Source of the DNA: Spirochaetales bacterium
Lineage (GTDB): Bacteria; Spirochaetota; Spirochaetia; SZUA-6; JAFGRV01
Direction: 5' to 3'
DNA: 55,513 nt
Assembly: GCA_016928415.1 (NCBI GenBank)
Contig: JAFGKU010000188.1
Location: forward strand, 1-55,513
This document shows, one piece after another, positions 16,497 through 24,479 of this stretch (position 1 is the stretch's first letter; every line of letters begins with the position of its first letter). Both the position numbers and the translations under genes were made by a program. The notes beneath the pieces are model-generated. The model saw only the letters and a list, made by a program, of their open reading frames with translations. It was not told the DNA's origin and made no database searches.

Positions 16497-17050
16497 CTAT
16501 AATTCTTTTACCATCTTGTTGTTTTTCGCCTTTTTGAATTGAGCCAACGCTTTCCGGTAATACGTTTTTGCATTCTTTTTATCTTTCATGATCAGCTGGT
16601 AGGTGTATTCGATGTTGTAGTAAGTGGTGGCGAGTAATTCGGGAGAGGAAGGCTTCATTGCTTCATAATTTTCAGCCGCTTTGGTGTTTCCCATGGCATA
16701 ATACGCCGCACCTAGGTTGTGCAGGCAAAGACCAGTTCCCCCGGCGTTACCTTCTTGATTGATTTAAGCGCTTTTATGGTCCTGGAAAAAAAACCGGCCG
16801 CTTTTTCCGGCTGGCCCGTTTCCACGTAAGCCGCTCCCAGTGAGAGGCGGGTATTGGCAATCCACCTGCTGTTCGGCGGTTTTTCCTTTTCATAGGACAG
16901 CAATGCCGTCATGTAAAAATCGATGGCTTTTTCGTATTCGCCATTGGCAAGGTATTCATCGCCGATGCTGTTTTTATTTTCTTCGCCAATGCATAAGGGA
17001 CTTATAATAAGGAAGATGATCAGAAATAACGGTATTTTTTCCGTTTTCAT
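16497..17050 (-). pseudogene. Frameshifted TPR-repeat exported protein
   Basis: The first part (17050-16712) encodes a signal peptide (MKTEKIPLFLIIFLIISPLC) and two TPRs, then ends at TAG after FACTT. Shifting by one base at about 16720-16730 restores LHNLGAAYYAMGNTKAAENY and the rest of the TPR array to 16497. The two halves are therefore one gene of about 180 residues split by a single-base deletion (or a sequencing error). The start has a strong Shine-Dalgarno (GGGAGGTG). A periplasmic scaffold is likely if the gene is intact in other strains. Confidence 0.8.
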
Positions 17051-17348
17051 TGATTCACCTCCCGTGGGTTCCCGTGCTCACAGCCGCAATAAATTATAAT
17101 AGAAAACCCGTGCCGAGTAAACAGAGAATTATAATGGTATTGATAAACAGGATAAACAATGATATATTCTAAACGTCAGAAAGGAATTTGGGAGTGATTA
17201 GCTAAAGAAAAGGCGTTCATACCACAACATACTCGAATAAAGGTGTCAGTCGTGTGAATTCCTTCCCTTCTCAATCATTCCCGCGCTTAAATCAACAGAA
17301 AGCCGTATATAGCCGCGGGTAACCTTAATCCAAAGTATTGGAGGCGAT
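17051..17348. other. Leader region upstream of the ABC-F gene
   Basis: A 298-bp spacer between divergent genes. It contains two TATAAT motifs (17095-17100 and 17130-17135), a 12-codon open frame MIYSKRQKGIWE (17159-17197) with AGGAT 6 nt upstream, and a distant inverted repeat CCCGCG (17280-17285)/CGCGGG (17314-17319). It might be a regulatory leader, but there is no T-run terminator. Confidence 0.35.
17159..17197 (+). CDS. Possible 12-codon leader peptide of the ABC-F gene
   Basis: ATG to TGA encoding MIYSKRQKGIWE, with AGGAT 6 nt before the ATG and a TATAAT 23 nt upstream. ABC-F resistance genes are often controlled by short translated leaders, which is the only reason to list it. It could be chance. 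Confidence 0.2.
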   Translation: MIYSKRQKGIWE

Positions 17349-18872
17349 ATGAAAGGTGAATCCTGTCTGACAATCAATAATCTTTCCTTTTCCTACCCGG
17401 GATCGGGAATAACTCTCTTTGAGAAAATAAATTTTACCCTGCAGAAAGGCTGGAATGGAATTTCCGGTGCCAATGGTTCGGGCAAAACAACCCTTTTACT
17501 TTTAATGACGCAACACCTGGGTCCGCAGGGTGGTACGGTTTTTATACCGGGGCCGTCCCTGTATTGTCCCCAGAGAACGGACAGCCTGCCGGAAGGACAT
17601 GAAGAGTTCCGGGAGGCGCCGGACGGAAATGCGATGAAAGTCAAGGGCCTTCTTGGAATCCGGGATGAATGGTTTAACAGGTGGGATACGCTCAGCCATG
17701 GTGAACGCAAGCGGCTCCAGGTAGGGCTGGCGCTTTGGAAAAGTCCCGGGGTACTGGCCGTGGACGAGCCGACAAACCATCTGGATGTGTTTACGAAAAA
17801 AATGATATACGATTCACTGAAAACATATAACGGCATCGGTATCCTTGTCAGTCATGACAGGGAATTGATGGACAGTCTTTGTGCGCATTGTCTTTTCCTG
17901 CGGCCCGGTGCCGTAAGGCTGAGGCCGGGAGGCCTTACCAGGGGACTGGAACAGGAAACATTGGAAATTGAATATAACCGGAAGCAAAAAGACCGGCTGA
18001 ATGCGGAGATCAAACGCCTGGAAAAAGAATCGGCCCGTTCGAGGGAAGAGGCAAGACGAAGCGCCGGCCGGCTGTCCGGAAGGAAACTGAACAGGAAGGA
18101 CAAGGACGGGCGGGGAAAACTCCGCCGGGCCAGGCTTACCGGCAAGGATGCCGTACCCGGCAAAACGGTGAACAGGATTAAAAGCAGGCTCATCCAGAAG
18201 AATAAAAGTATTGATTCGTTGACCGTGGCCGCCAAAAGAAAGACAGGCATTTCTGTGCCGGGGTCAATTTCTTCAAAGGATTACCTTTTTAAAACGGGAT
18301 CAATGGAAATTTCATTAGGGGGAGGAAAAATTCTGGGAGTGCCTGAAATAATGATAACACCTTCGGACCGGATTGCCTTGACGGGGGGTAACGGCAGCGG
18401 AAAAAGTACATTGATTGAACGGATCATGAATTCCGGTCTTTTAAGAACAGCTGAATATCTTTACATTCCACAGGAAATTTCACTTGAAGAAACAGAGGCG
18501 CTCTGCAAAAAACTCCATTCACTGAATAATGCGGACCTGGCATCGGTGCTGGCTACCATCAGCCGGCTCGGTTCAGAGCCCGAACGGATTATAGAGGCCG
18601 GGACGTTGAGCCCGGGCGAAGCGAGAAAGGTGTTGCTCAGTATCGGTCTGCTCCGCAACCCGGCGTTGATTGTGCTGGATGAACCGACCAATCACATGGA
18701 TATCATGTCCATTATCTGCCTCGAGCGGGCCCTATCGGAATGCCGGTGCGCCCTCCTCCTGGCAAGCCATGATGTCCGCTTCCTGAACCGGCTGACAACT
18801 TCCAGGTGGAACATCGCGGAGGATCCGGGGGTGCCCGGCAGATATGTTTTAAGTATGGGATTAGCCGTGTAA
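17349..18872 (+). CDS. ABC-F family ribosome-associated ATPase
   Basis: 507 residues: two ABC nucleotide-binding domains and no membrane segments. Domain 1 has Walker A GANGSGKTT (about 40-48), signature LSHGERKRL and Walker B AVDEPTNHLD. Domain 2 has GGNGSGKST, LSPGEARKV and VLDEPTNHMD. DEPTNH.D is diagnostic of ABC-F proteins. The inter-domain linker (about 205-300) is very basic (RKLNRKDKDGRGKLRRARL) and long enough to reach the ribosomal P/E site, as in antibiotic-resistance ABC-F proteins. Housekeeping EttA-like members usually have a shorter linker. GGAGG lies 5 nt before the ATG. Role in antibiotic protection is inferred, not shown. Confidence 0.85.
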   Translation: MKGESCLTINNLSFSYPGSGITLFEKINFTLQKGWNGISGANGSGKTTLLLLMTQHLGPQGGTVFIPGPSLYCPQRTDSLPEGHEEFREAPDGNAMKVKGLLGIRDEWFNRWDTLSHGERKRLQVGLALWKSPGVLAVDEPTNHLDVFTKKMIYDSLKTYNGIGILVSHDRELMDSLCAHCLFLRPGAVRLRPGGLTRGLEQETLEIEYNRKQKDRLNAEIKRLEKESARSREEARRSAGRLSGRKLNRKDKDGRGKLRRARLTGKDAVPGKTVNRIKSRLIQKNKSIDSLTVAAKRKTGISVPGSISSKDYLFKTGSMEISLGGGKILGVPEIMITPSDRIALTGGNGSGKSTLIERIMNSGLLRTAEYLYIPQEISLEETEALCKKLHSLNNADLASVLATISRLGSEPERIIEAGTLSPGEARKVLLSIGLLRNPALIVLDEPTNHMDIMSIICLERALSECRCALLLASHDVRFLNRLTTSRWNIAEDPGVPGRYVLSMGLAV

Positions 18873-18982
18873 GGTGTAATATTTTGATGATGCTTTGGAA
18901 GCGCCACCCGGCGCCATTGACGAAAGTTAACTTCGGATGTATCATGCCGGGTGACTATTATTTATCCTTGAAGGAGTAAGGC

Positions 18983-19852
18983 ATGTTTATTCTATGGGTT
19001 GTTTTGGGCCTTTTAAGCGGTCTCGCTGTCCTGTTTGTATTGTATTCAGTAATTATGTTCAGCATCATGACAAAAACACCCGTGTACTTTGATTTGCCAG
19101 GCGAGGATGAAGTATCCGTCATCAGGAATGTACAATACGGCGGGGATTCCAGCCCCTTTCAATTAATGGATGTTTATCTGCCTGCCGGTTCAGGCGGCAA
19201 TGAAAGGAGGCCGGCCGTTATATTTATTTCCGGGGATACCTATTCCCATATGGGGAAAAGCGTCAAGGAGTGGGAAATCTATAAATCGTACGGAAGGATC
19301 GTTGCCGGCGCCGGCATGGTTGCCGTTACAATGAACCGGTCCATGACGGCCAATCTCGAAACATTGCATGATAATTACAGGGATATTGCCGCCGCACGGG
19401 CAAAGGTGCTGGAAAGGGCCGATGAGTATAAAATCGATGCGGATAAAATCGCCTTCTGGATTTTATCAGGCGGCGGCTGTTATCTTGGGAAAATTTTAAG
19501 TGATTTGAATCCGGCGGCGCTTGTCTGTTTCTACTGCCTGATGGATATTAATCGCTTTGACTTCCTGTTGTCAAAGGCTGTCACTATAGATGACCGCAGG
19601 GAATTTTCAGGCGTTGACTATATAAAATCGGCATCGGCAATACCGCCGATTTTTATCGGGAAGGCAAAAAAGGACAAGGAATTCATTAACAAATCGATTG
19701 ATGAATTTCTTGAAATGGCGGAGGAAAAAGTATTTCATATTGCCTGCGAAGTGCATGATGAGGGAAAACACGCCTTTGACGCGTTGACCAGGGATGAACG
19801 GACACGGGAGATTATAGGGGCGGCGGTGGAATTTTTAAAAGAGAATTTATAA
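18983..19852 (+). CDS. Membrane-anchored alpha/beta hydrolase
   Basis: 289 residues. One N-terminal transmembrane helix (residues 3-30) with the rest outside the membrane or in the periplasm. The segment QLMDVYLPAG and the elbow WILSGGGC match dienelactone-hydrolase/esterase-like alpha/beta hydrolases, with Ser in LSGGG as the probable nucleophile and His in EGKHAFD as the base. The elbow is unusually glycine-rich and ends in Cys. AAGGAG lies 8 nt before the ATG. The spacer to the ABC-F gene upstream has an 8-bp inverted repeat, CACCCGGC/GCCGGGTG (18905-18953), without a T-run. Substrate unknown. Confidence 0.75.
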   Translation: MFILWVVLGLLSGLAVLFVLYSVIMFSIMTKTPVYFDLPGEDEVSVIRNVQYGGDSSPFQLMDVYLPAGSGGNERRPAVIFISGDTYSHMGKSVKEWEIYKSYGRIVAGAGMVAVTMNRSMTANLETLHDNYRDIAAARAKVLERADEYKIDADKIAFWILSGGGCYLGKILSDLNPAALVCFYCLMDINRFDFLLSKAVTIDDRREFSGVDYIKSASAIPPIFIGKAKKDKEFINKSIDEFLEMAEEKVFHIACEVHDEGKHAFDALTRDERTREIIGAAVEFLKENL

Positions 19853-19904
19853 TCCCCTTTTATGACACTTGATCGCTGTCATGCCTTTATAGTACCATAC
19901 CCCC

Positions 19905-20918
19905 ATGGGAAAAAGTCCGGACCCTGCAACCGGCACAAAGAATGACTCACGGGAAAAACTCACACGTCTCGATCTGGATGACGGTCTCAAAGCGAAGCTG
20001 CTTCCTTACTGCCGCTTAAAACCCGGCGAGGTCTGGCAGGATAAAAAGAACGGGCACCGGGTAGGCGTTCTCGATGCCGCCGTTGAACAAGATGTCTTAA
20101 AGCTGCTCGATGGATCAAAATCCGGCCTCTCGATCAATGATCCCCCGTATAACGTCGTTGTCGGCAACAGGAACACCCATAACCTCTTTAAAAAGGGATT
20201 GGAAGGGTACATGGCGTTTTCGCATAAATGGGCAGCGAATGTCGTTTCCGTGCTTGACAGAGATGCCTCGTTTTATATCTGGCTGGGGGCGGACCAGAAC
20301 GACGGGTTTCAGCCATTGCCGGATTTCATGATCATGATGAGGCAGTTCGGGGAAATGAAGGCGCGGAGTTTCATCACCATGCGGAACCAGCGCGGCTACG
20401 GTACGCAGAAGAACTGGATGGCCGTTCGCCAGGAATTGTTGTATTACGTGAAAGGGAACCCGACGTTTGATATCAATGCCGTGTACACGGACATCCCCAA
20501 AATATTGCGCGGTTATTATAAAAAGGTGAACGGCCGGGTCATGGAAAACATGGAAAGAAGCAAATCCGGCTGCATCCGGGCCGGCAATGTCTGGGTCGAT
20601 ATCCAGCAGGTTTTTTACAGGATGGAAGAAAATGTTCCGGGCGCTTACGCGCAGAAACCATTGAAAGCCATTAACCGGATTGTCGAGGCAAGCAGCAGGG
20701 AAGGAGATGTCGTAACCGATTTTTTTGCCCACAGCGGCACCACCCTGATTTCCTGCGACATGTTGGGCCGGACCTGTTATACCTGTGATTCAGACCCCTT
20801 GTTTGCCGAAATGTCTATAAGGCGTCTTGAGAATTACAGAAAAACGGGAAAAACAGGCTGGCAATGGCGCAACCCCTTTCCTGAAATTTTGTTCCCGGCA
20901 CATGGGAAAAGGGATTAA
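19905..20918 (+). CDS. Orphan DNA adenine (N6) or N4-cytosine methyltransferase, beta class
   Basis: 337 residues. Motif IV is DPPY (79-82, SINDPPYNVVVG). The SAM-binding motif I lies near the C-terminus (DFFAHSGTT, about 274-282), preceded by QKPLKAINRIVEASS. This IV-then-I order defines beta-class methyltransferases. DPPY indicates N6-adenine modification most often. No restriction endonuclease is adjacent, so it is probably an orphan regulatory or epigenetic methyltransferase. TTGATC (19869-19874) and TACCAT (19893-19898) are 18 nt apart and place transcription start at or next to the ATG; no Shine-Dalgarno is present. Confidence 0.85.
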   Translation: MGKSPDPATGTKNDSREKLTRLDLDDGLKAKLLPYCRLKPGEVWQDKKNGHRVGVLDAAVEQDVLKLLDGSKSGLSINDPPYNVVVGNRNTHNLFKKGLEGYMAFSHKWAANVVSVLDRDASFYIWLGADQNDGFQPLPDFMIMMRQFGEMKARSFITMRNQRGYGTQKNWMAVRQELLYYVKGNPTFDINAVYTDIPKILRGYYKKVNGRVMENMERSKSGCIRAGNVWVDIQQVFYRMEENVPGAYAQKPLKAINRIVEASSREGDVVTDFFAHSGTTLISCDMLGRTCYTCDSDPLFAEMSIRRLENYRKTGKTGWQWRNPFPEILFPAHGKRD

Positions 20919-20974
20919 TAGTATTATTATTCGCTCTTGATGATTGGCATAAGATATATTATCATATAGGTGGC

Positions 20975-21343
20975 ATGGAAAAAAAGCTTTTACCAATCAA
21001 TATGACGGAATTCAAGGAAATCGCCGACGGGGACCTCGCCCTGGCGGAAAACCTCGTCACCTCGTTCCTCACGACGTATCCCGAACAATTGATGCAGATA
21101 GACAGTTCGGTCAGCGGGGAAAAAGGCACTGAATTATACCAGGCCACGCACAAACTGGCCAATGCGTTAAAAGTGCTCGGTGCGGAAAAAGCTGTAAAGA
21201 TAAGTACTGAACTGGAATTGAAATGTAAAAAGGAGGAATTGGACGGTACCGCCGATCTTGCCGGCCAGTTGAAAACACAGGTTCTGGTCCTGTCGGATTT
21301 TTTTAAAAAGCCGGACTGGAAAAAATGGTTTAATGAAGCGTAA
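20975..21343 (+). CDS. Hpt histidine-phosphotransfer domain protein
   Basis: 122 residues forming a single four-helix Hpt domain. The phosphoacceptor is H59 in QATHKLANALKVLGAEKA, which matches the HxLKG-like Hpt signature loosely (HKLANAL). It should relay phosphate between a hybrid kinase and a response regulator, neither of which is adjacent. The probable promoter is TTGATG (20937-20942)/TATCAT (20960-20965), 17 nt apart, ending 9 nt before the ATG. AGGTGG lies just ahead of the start. hflX follows after 16 bp. Confidence 0.8.
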   Translation: MEKKLLPINMTEFKEIADGDLALAENLVTSFLTTYPEQLMQIDSSVSGEKGTELYQATHKLANALKVLGAEKAVKISTELELKCKKEELDGTADLAGQLKTQVLVLSDFFKKPDWKKWFNEA

Positions 21344-21359
21344 ATCCCTATATTAGAAA

Positions 21360-22664
21360 ATGAAACAGGAAATATACGAAACTCAAATAAAGGAAAAGGC
21401 TATTCTCATAGGTGTGGAAAGCAGGAAAAGCAGATCCGGGCTTTTTACCATCCATGATTCCCTCAACGAACTGGCCCAGCTTGCCGGGACATTAAACATC
21501 GAAGTTGTGGGCAAGCTGGCGCAAAGGCTGGAACATCCCTGTCCCGATACGTACGTGGGACCGGGAAAACTCGTTGAAATTTCGGCCCTGGTCGAGGAGC
21601 TGGCTCCCAGTATGCTTCTTTTTGACGATGAACTGACCAGCCTCCAGCTTCGTAACCTTGAAAAAGAACTGGGCAAGGGCCTTTTTATCATTGACAGAAC
21701 CTCTCTTATATTGAATATTTTCGCCGAGCATGCCCATTCAAAGGAAGGAAAACTCCAGGTGGAGCTGGCCAAAATCGAGTACCAGCTGCCCCGGTTACGG
21801 AGGGTCTGGGACCATCTGGCCCAGCAGACAGGAGGGCGTTCCGCAGGCATCGCCGGTGCCGGTGTCCGGGGAACCGGTGAAAAAATGATTGAAATGGATA
21901 AAAGGCTTATCCGTGACAGGATTGTCAGGCTGAAGCGGAGAATCAAGGAAATCCAGGGCCAGCGGAACGAACAATACAAGAAGAGATTGAAAAATAAGGT
22001 ACCGCTCGTGGCTATTGTGGGGTATACCAACGCGGGGAAGAGCACGCTGCTCCATGCATTGAGCAGGGCCGACATCCTCGTGGACGACAAGCTTTTTGCC
22101 ACGCTGGAACCGGCAACCCGGCGTGTCCGCCTGGCTTCCGGATTCGATGTGCTGTTTACCGATACGGTAGGATTCATCAACAAGCTGCCGCACAGCCTCG
22201 TAGAGGCTTTCAAGGCCACATTGGAAGGCGTTCAGCAGGCGGACCTCCTTCTCCATGTGGCCGATGCGTCCCATCCCATGATTGACGGCCAGGTATCGGC
22301 CGTCCACAGGGTCCTTGAAGAGATCGGGGTGCATCACAAGCCGCAGATAATGGTCTGGAACAAGATCGACCGCATTGCCGAACATAACGGGGAAGGCCTT
22401 AATGGAAAGAATGAAGCGGCGATAAGCGCCAAAACAGGAGGGGGACTGGAAAGACTGCTCGGTATGATCGAGAAATTTTTCAAGGACAGGTTCGTCGAGG
22501 TTGTACTGGATTTGCCTTACAGCGCCGGGGACCTTCTCAATATCATCTACCTCCAGGGAAAGGTTCTGGAGAAAAAACCGATGGATACCGGATATTTATT
22601 AAAAGCCCTGGTCCCCCCGGCCCTTATAGGCCAGCTGGCTCCCTACCGCAGGGAGGAATCATGA
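21360..22664 (+). CDS. hflX: GTPase HflX
   Basis: 434 residues. A ribosome-associated GTPase that splits stalled or stress-damaged 70S ribosomes. The N-terminal HflX domain contains EHPCPDTYVGPGK (about 58-70) and a glycine-rich GGRSAGIAGAGVRGTGE linker (about 158-175). The G domain has GYTNAGKST (221-229), DTVGFI and NKID. Normal length. No Shine-Dalgarno is seen before the ATG; it may be coupled to the hpt gene 16 bp upstream. Its TGA directly abuts the stop codon of the convergent radical SAM gene, with no spacer at all. Confidence 0.95.
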   Translation: MKQEIYETQIKEKAILIGVESRKSRSGLFTIHDSLNELAQLAGTLNIEVVGKLAQRLEHPCPDTYVGPGKLVEISALVEELAPSMLLFDDELTSLQLRNLEKELGKGLFIIDRTSLILNIFAEHAHSKEGKLQVELAKIEYQLPRLRRVWDHLAQQTGGRSAGIAGAGVRGTGEKMIEMDKRLIRDRIVRLKRRIKEIQGQRNEQYKKRLKNKVPLVAIVGYTNAGKSTLLHALSRADILVDDKLFATLEPATRRVRLASGFDVLFTDTVGFINKLPHSLVEAFKATLEGVQQADLLLHVADASHPMIDGQVSAVHRVLEEIGVHHKPQIMVWNKIDRIAEHNGEGLNGKNEAAISAKTGGGLERLLGMIEKFFKDRFVEVVLDLPYSAGDLLNIIYLQGKVLEKKPMDTGYLLKALVPPALIGQLAPYRREES

Positions 22665-24179
22665 TTATAAGAACGGGGCGTGATGCGCATCGAAAAACGG
22701 GACTGTTTTTTTCAGGATGGCGGCAATAGCCGGTTCTTTGCCGAACTCATTGTCGATAAACCGCCTTACTTTTTTTCTTCCCCAGCCAAGGGGATGCCTG
22801 AAATCCAGGTACAACGGGAGGTCTCCCTCGTAAAACGGAAACGTTTCCAGTTCACCCGCTTCTTCACTCTGGGCGGGCAAAGAAAAGACGGAGACATGCA
22901 GGAAGTCGATATTGGAAGCATTGGCCGATACATATTCCTTTGTCCGGCGTGCCCGTTCCCCGTTTTCCCAGGGTGTGCCGAATAAAAGATATACATACGT
23001 TTTGATACCCGCCTGTTTCAGGTTTTTCAATGCCGAAGAAACATGTTCCAGGTTGTTACCTTTATGCATTTTTTCAAGCACGAACGGGTCTCCCGATTCA
23101 AGCCCGAGCTGGAGCATGGCGCATCCCGACTTCTTCAAGGCCCGGCAGAAGTGAGGATCGGTCAGCTCCCTGGTAAACCGTGCGTATCCGTACCACATGA
23201 TGCCCGGGGGATGCCGGGTAAAATATTTTAAAAGCAGGGGGCTCAATGCGTTGTCCAGAAAATGGATAGCCAACGGTCTAAAGCGGGTGATGAGTTCCCT
23301 GATGTCGGAATGGACACGTTCCGGCGGCATCTGCCTGTATTGTTTGCCTTCGATGCTTTCCGAACAGAAGCGGCATCGTGACCAGAAGCAGCCCGTGGAA
23401 GCGGAGAAGGGAAGGGTGAACCCGGGGGAAAGGTAATCATTCAGGGGGAATGGTTCGAAATCGGGAGTATAAAAATCCCGGTTATTTTCTTCCAGACCGC
23501 AGAATTTCAGCAGCGGTTGTTCCCCGGGACCGGCTACCAGTTGGTCGGCATAATTTTCAAACGGGTTTTTCCAGCCCGGTCTGTGCACCCATGACGTGAT
23601 GAGCCCTCCTCCCAGTATGATTTTAACCCGCGGGAAAAATTGACGCAGCGCCCCCATTATCGAGCAGGCGTTCAGGGCCTGGTGAAGGTAATTTATTGAA
23701 ATTCCCGCGGCATCAGGATTGAATTCCGCCACGCGGTCCAATAACGATTTTTTATATAGATTAAAAAAAGAATCTTTTTTAAAAGAGGTTAAAGCCATTT
23801 TTAAGTCCGCGCTTTTCAGAGGAGACAACTCAGGATCTGTATAATTGGATAGGGTGACCGTTTTGCCCCATTGACGGCTTGCCGCGGCCAGGGCAATATC
23901 GATCTGGGTCACCGCGTTTTTGTATTTTGTGATATTCCTGAAGGCAGTACCGTCCTTTATGGAGCGGATAAGTTTTTCTTTTCTCACATCAGCCTGTTTT
24001 TCACGGGTGTTTACCGGCTTTACAGGCTGATTTGCAATGAATTGGAACATCTCGATATTCAGATCAAGAACGGAAACAGCGATTCCCCGGGAGTTGAGCG
24101 CGCCTGCCAGAAGGGCAATCCCTGCCGGCGGCTCAACGGGTATGGATACGGGCGGATGAATTAACAGGACTTTTTTCAT
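22665..24179 (-). CDS. Radical SAM protein with Rossmann-like N-terminal domain
   Basis: 504 residues. The N-terminal domain (about 1-230; KKVLLIHPP...PAGIALLAGALNSRG and IILGGGLIT) has the layout of B12-binding radical SAM proteins but lacks the DxHxxG cobalamin motif. The radical SAM domain has C264, C269 and C272 (GCFWSRCRFC), a CX4CX2C cluster motif, a known variant of the usual CX3CX2C. ESGDP (about 358) fits the SAM-binding strand. The product could modify a small molecule, a peptide or a lipid; neighbours give no clue. Its stop touches that of hflX. Confidence 0.8.
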   Translation of the reverse strand: MKKVLLIHPPVSIPVEPPAGIALLAGALNSRGIAVSVLDLNIEMFQFIANQPVKPVNTREKQADVRKEKLIRSIKDGTAFRNITKYKNAVTQIDIALAAASRQWGKTVTLSNYTDPELSPLKSADLKMALTSFKKDSFFNLYKKSLLDRVAEFNPDAAGISINYLHQALNACSIMGALRQFFPRVKIILGGGLITSWVHRPGWKNPFENYADQLVAGPGEQPLLKFCGLEENNRDFYTPDFEPFPLNDYLSPGFTLPFSASTGCFWSRCRFCSESIEGKQYRQMPPERVHSDIRELITRFRPLAIHFLDNALSPLLLKYFTRHPPGIMWYGYARFTRELTDPHFCRALKKSGCAMLQLGLESGDPFVLEKMHKGNNLEHVSSALKNLKQAGIKTYVYLLFGTPWENGERARRTKEYVSANASNIDFLHVSVFSLPAQSEEAGELETFPFYEGDLPLYLDFRHPLGWGRKKVRRFIDNEFGKEPAIAAILKKTVPFFDAHHAPFL

Positions 24180-24479
24180 GGTTTTCGTTCCGGAGTAATC
24201 ATGGAAAGTGTATTATAATTTTCGTGGATTGTTAAGGGGTGGAAGGTATTTTCGGTTAATTTGTCTTCTTCGGTGGTTTTTTGCCTCCGCACAAGCCTAA
24301 ACGCAGTAGCGTTTTTTTGCCTGCGCACAAGCCTAAACGCAGTAGCGTTTTTTTGCCTGCGCACAAGCCTAAACGCAGTAGCGTTTTCTTGCCTGCGCAC
24401 AAGCCAAAACGCAGTAGCGTTTTTTAGGTGCCTTGTTGGAAAAAAAGTCATATCATGATATATAATACAGTTAACAGAG
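24180..24479. other. Intergenic region with 36-bp repeat array and WD40 promoter
   Basis: A 300-bp spacer between divergent genes. It carries the repeat array (24283-24426) and, just before the WD40 gene, TATAAT (24461-24466), with TTGGAA (24436-24441) as a poor -35. Open frames span the array on both strands, but only because the period is a multiple of three. Confidence 0.7.
24283..24426. repeat. Four tandem 36-bp repeats, each with a terminator-like hairpin
   Basis: Copies start at 24283, 24319, 24355 and 24391. The unit begins GCCTGCGCACAAGCC and ends AAACGCAGTAGCGTTT followed by T's. Copies are nearly identical (single changes in copies 1 and 4). AAACGC and GCGTTT form a 6-bp hairpin with loop AGTA, followed on the plus strand by a run of up to seven further T's. 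This gives four terminator-like elements in a row pointing at the WD40 gene. With no spacers between units, it is not CRISPR. Confidence 0.9.

Noticed and set aside
24283-24426. CRISPR array
   Set aside because: Repeats are contiguous with no spacers and there are no cas genes.
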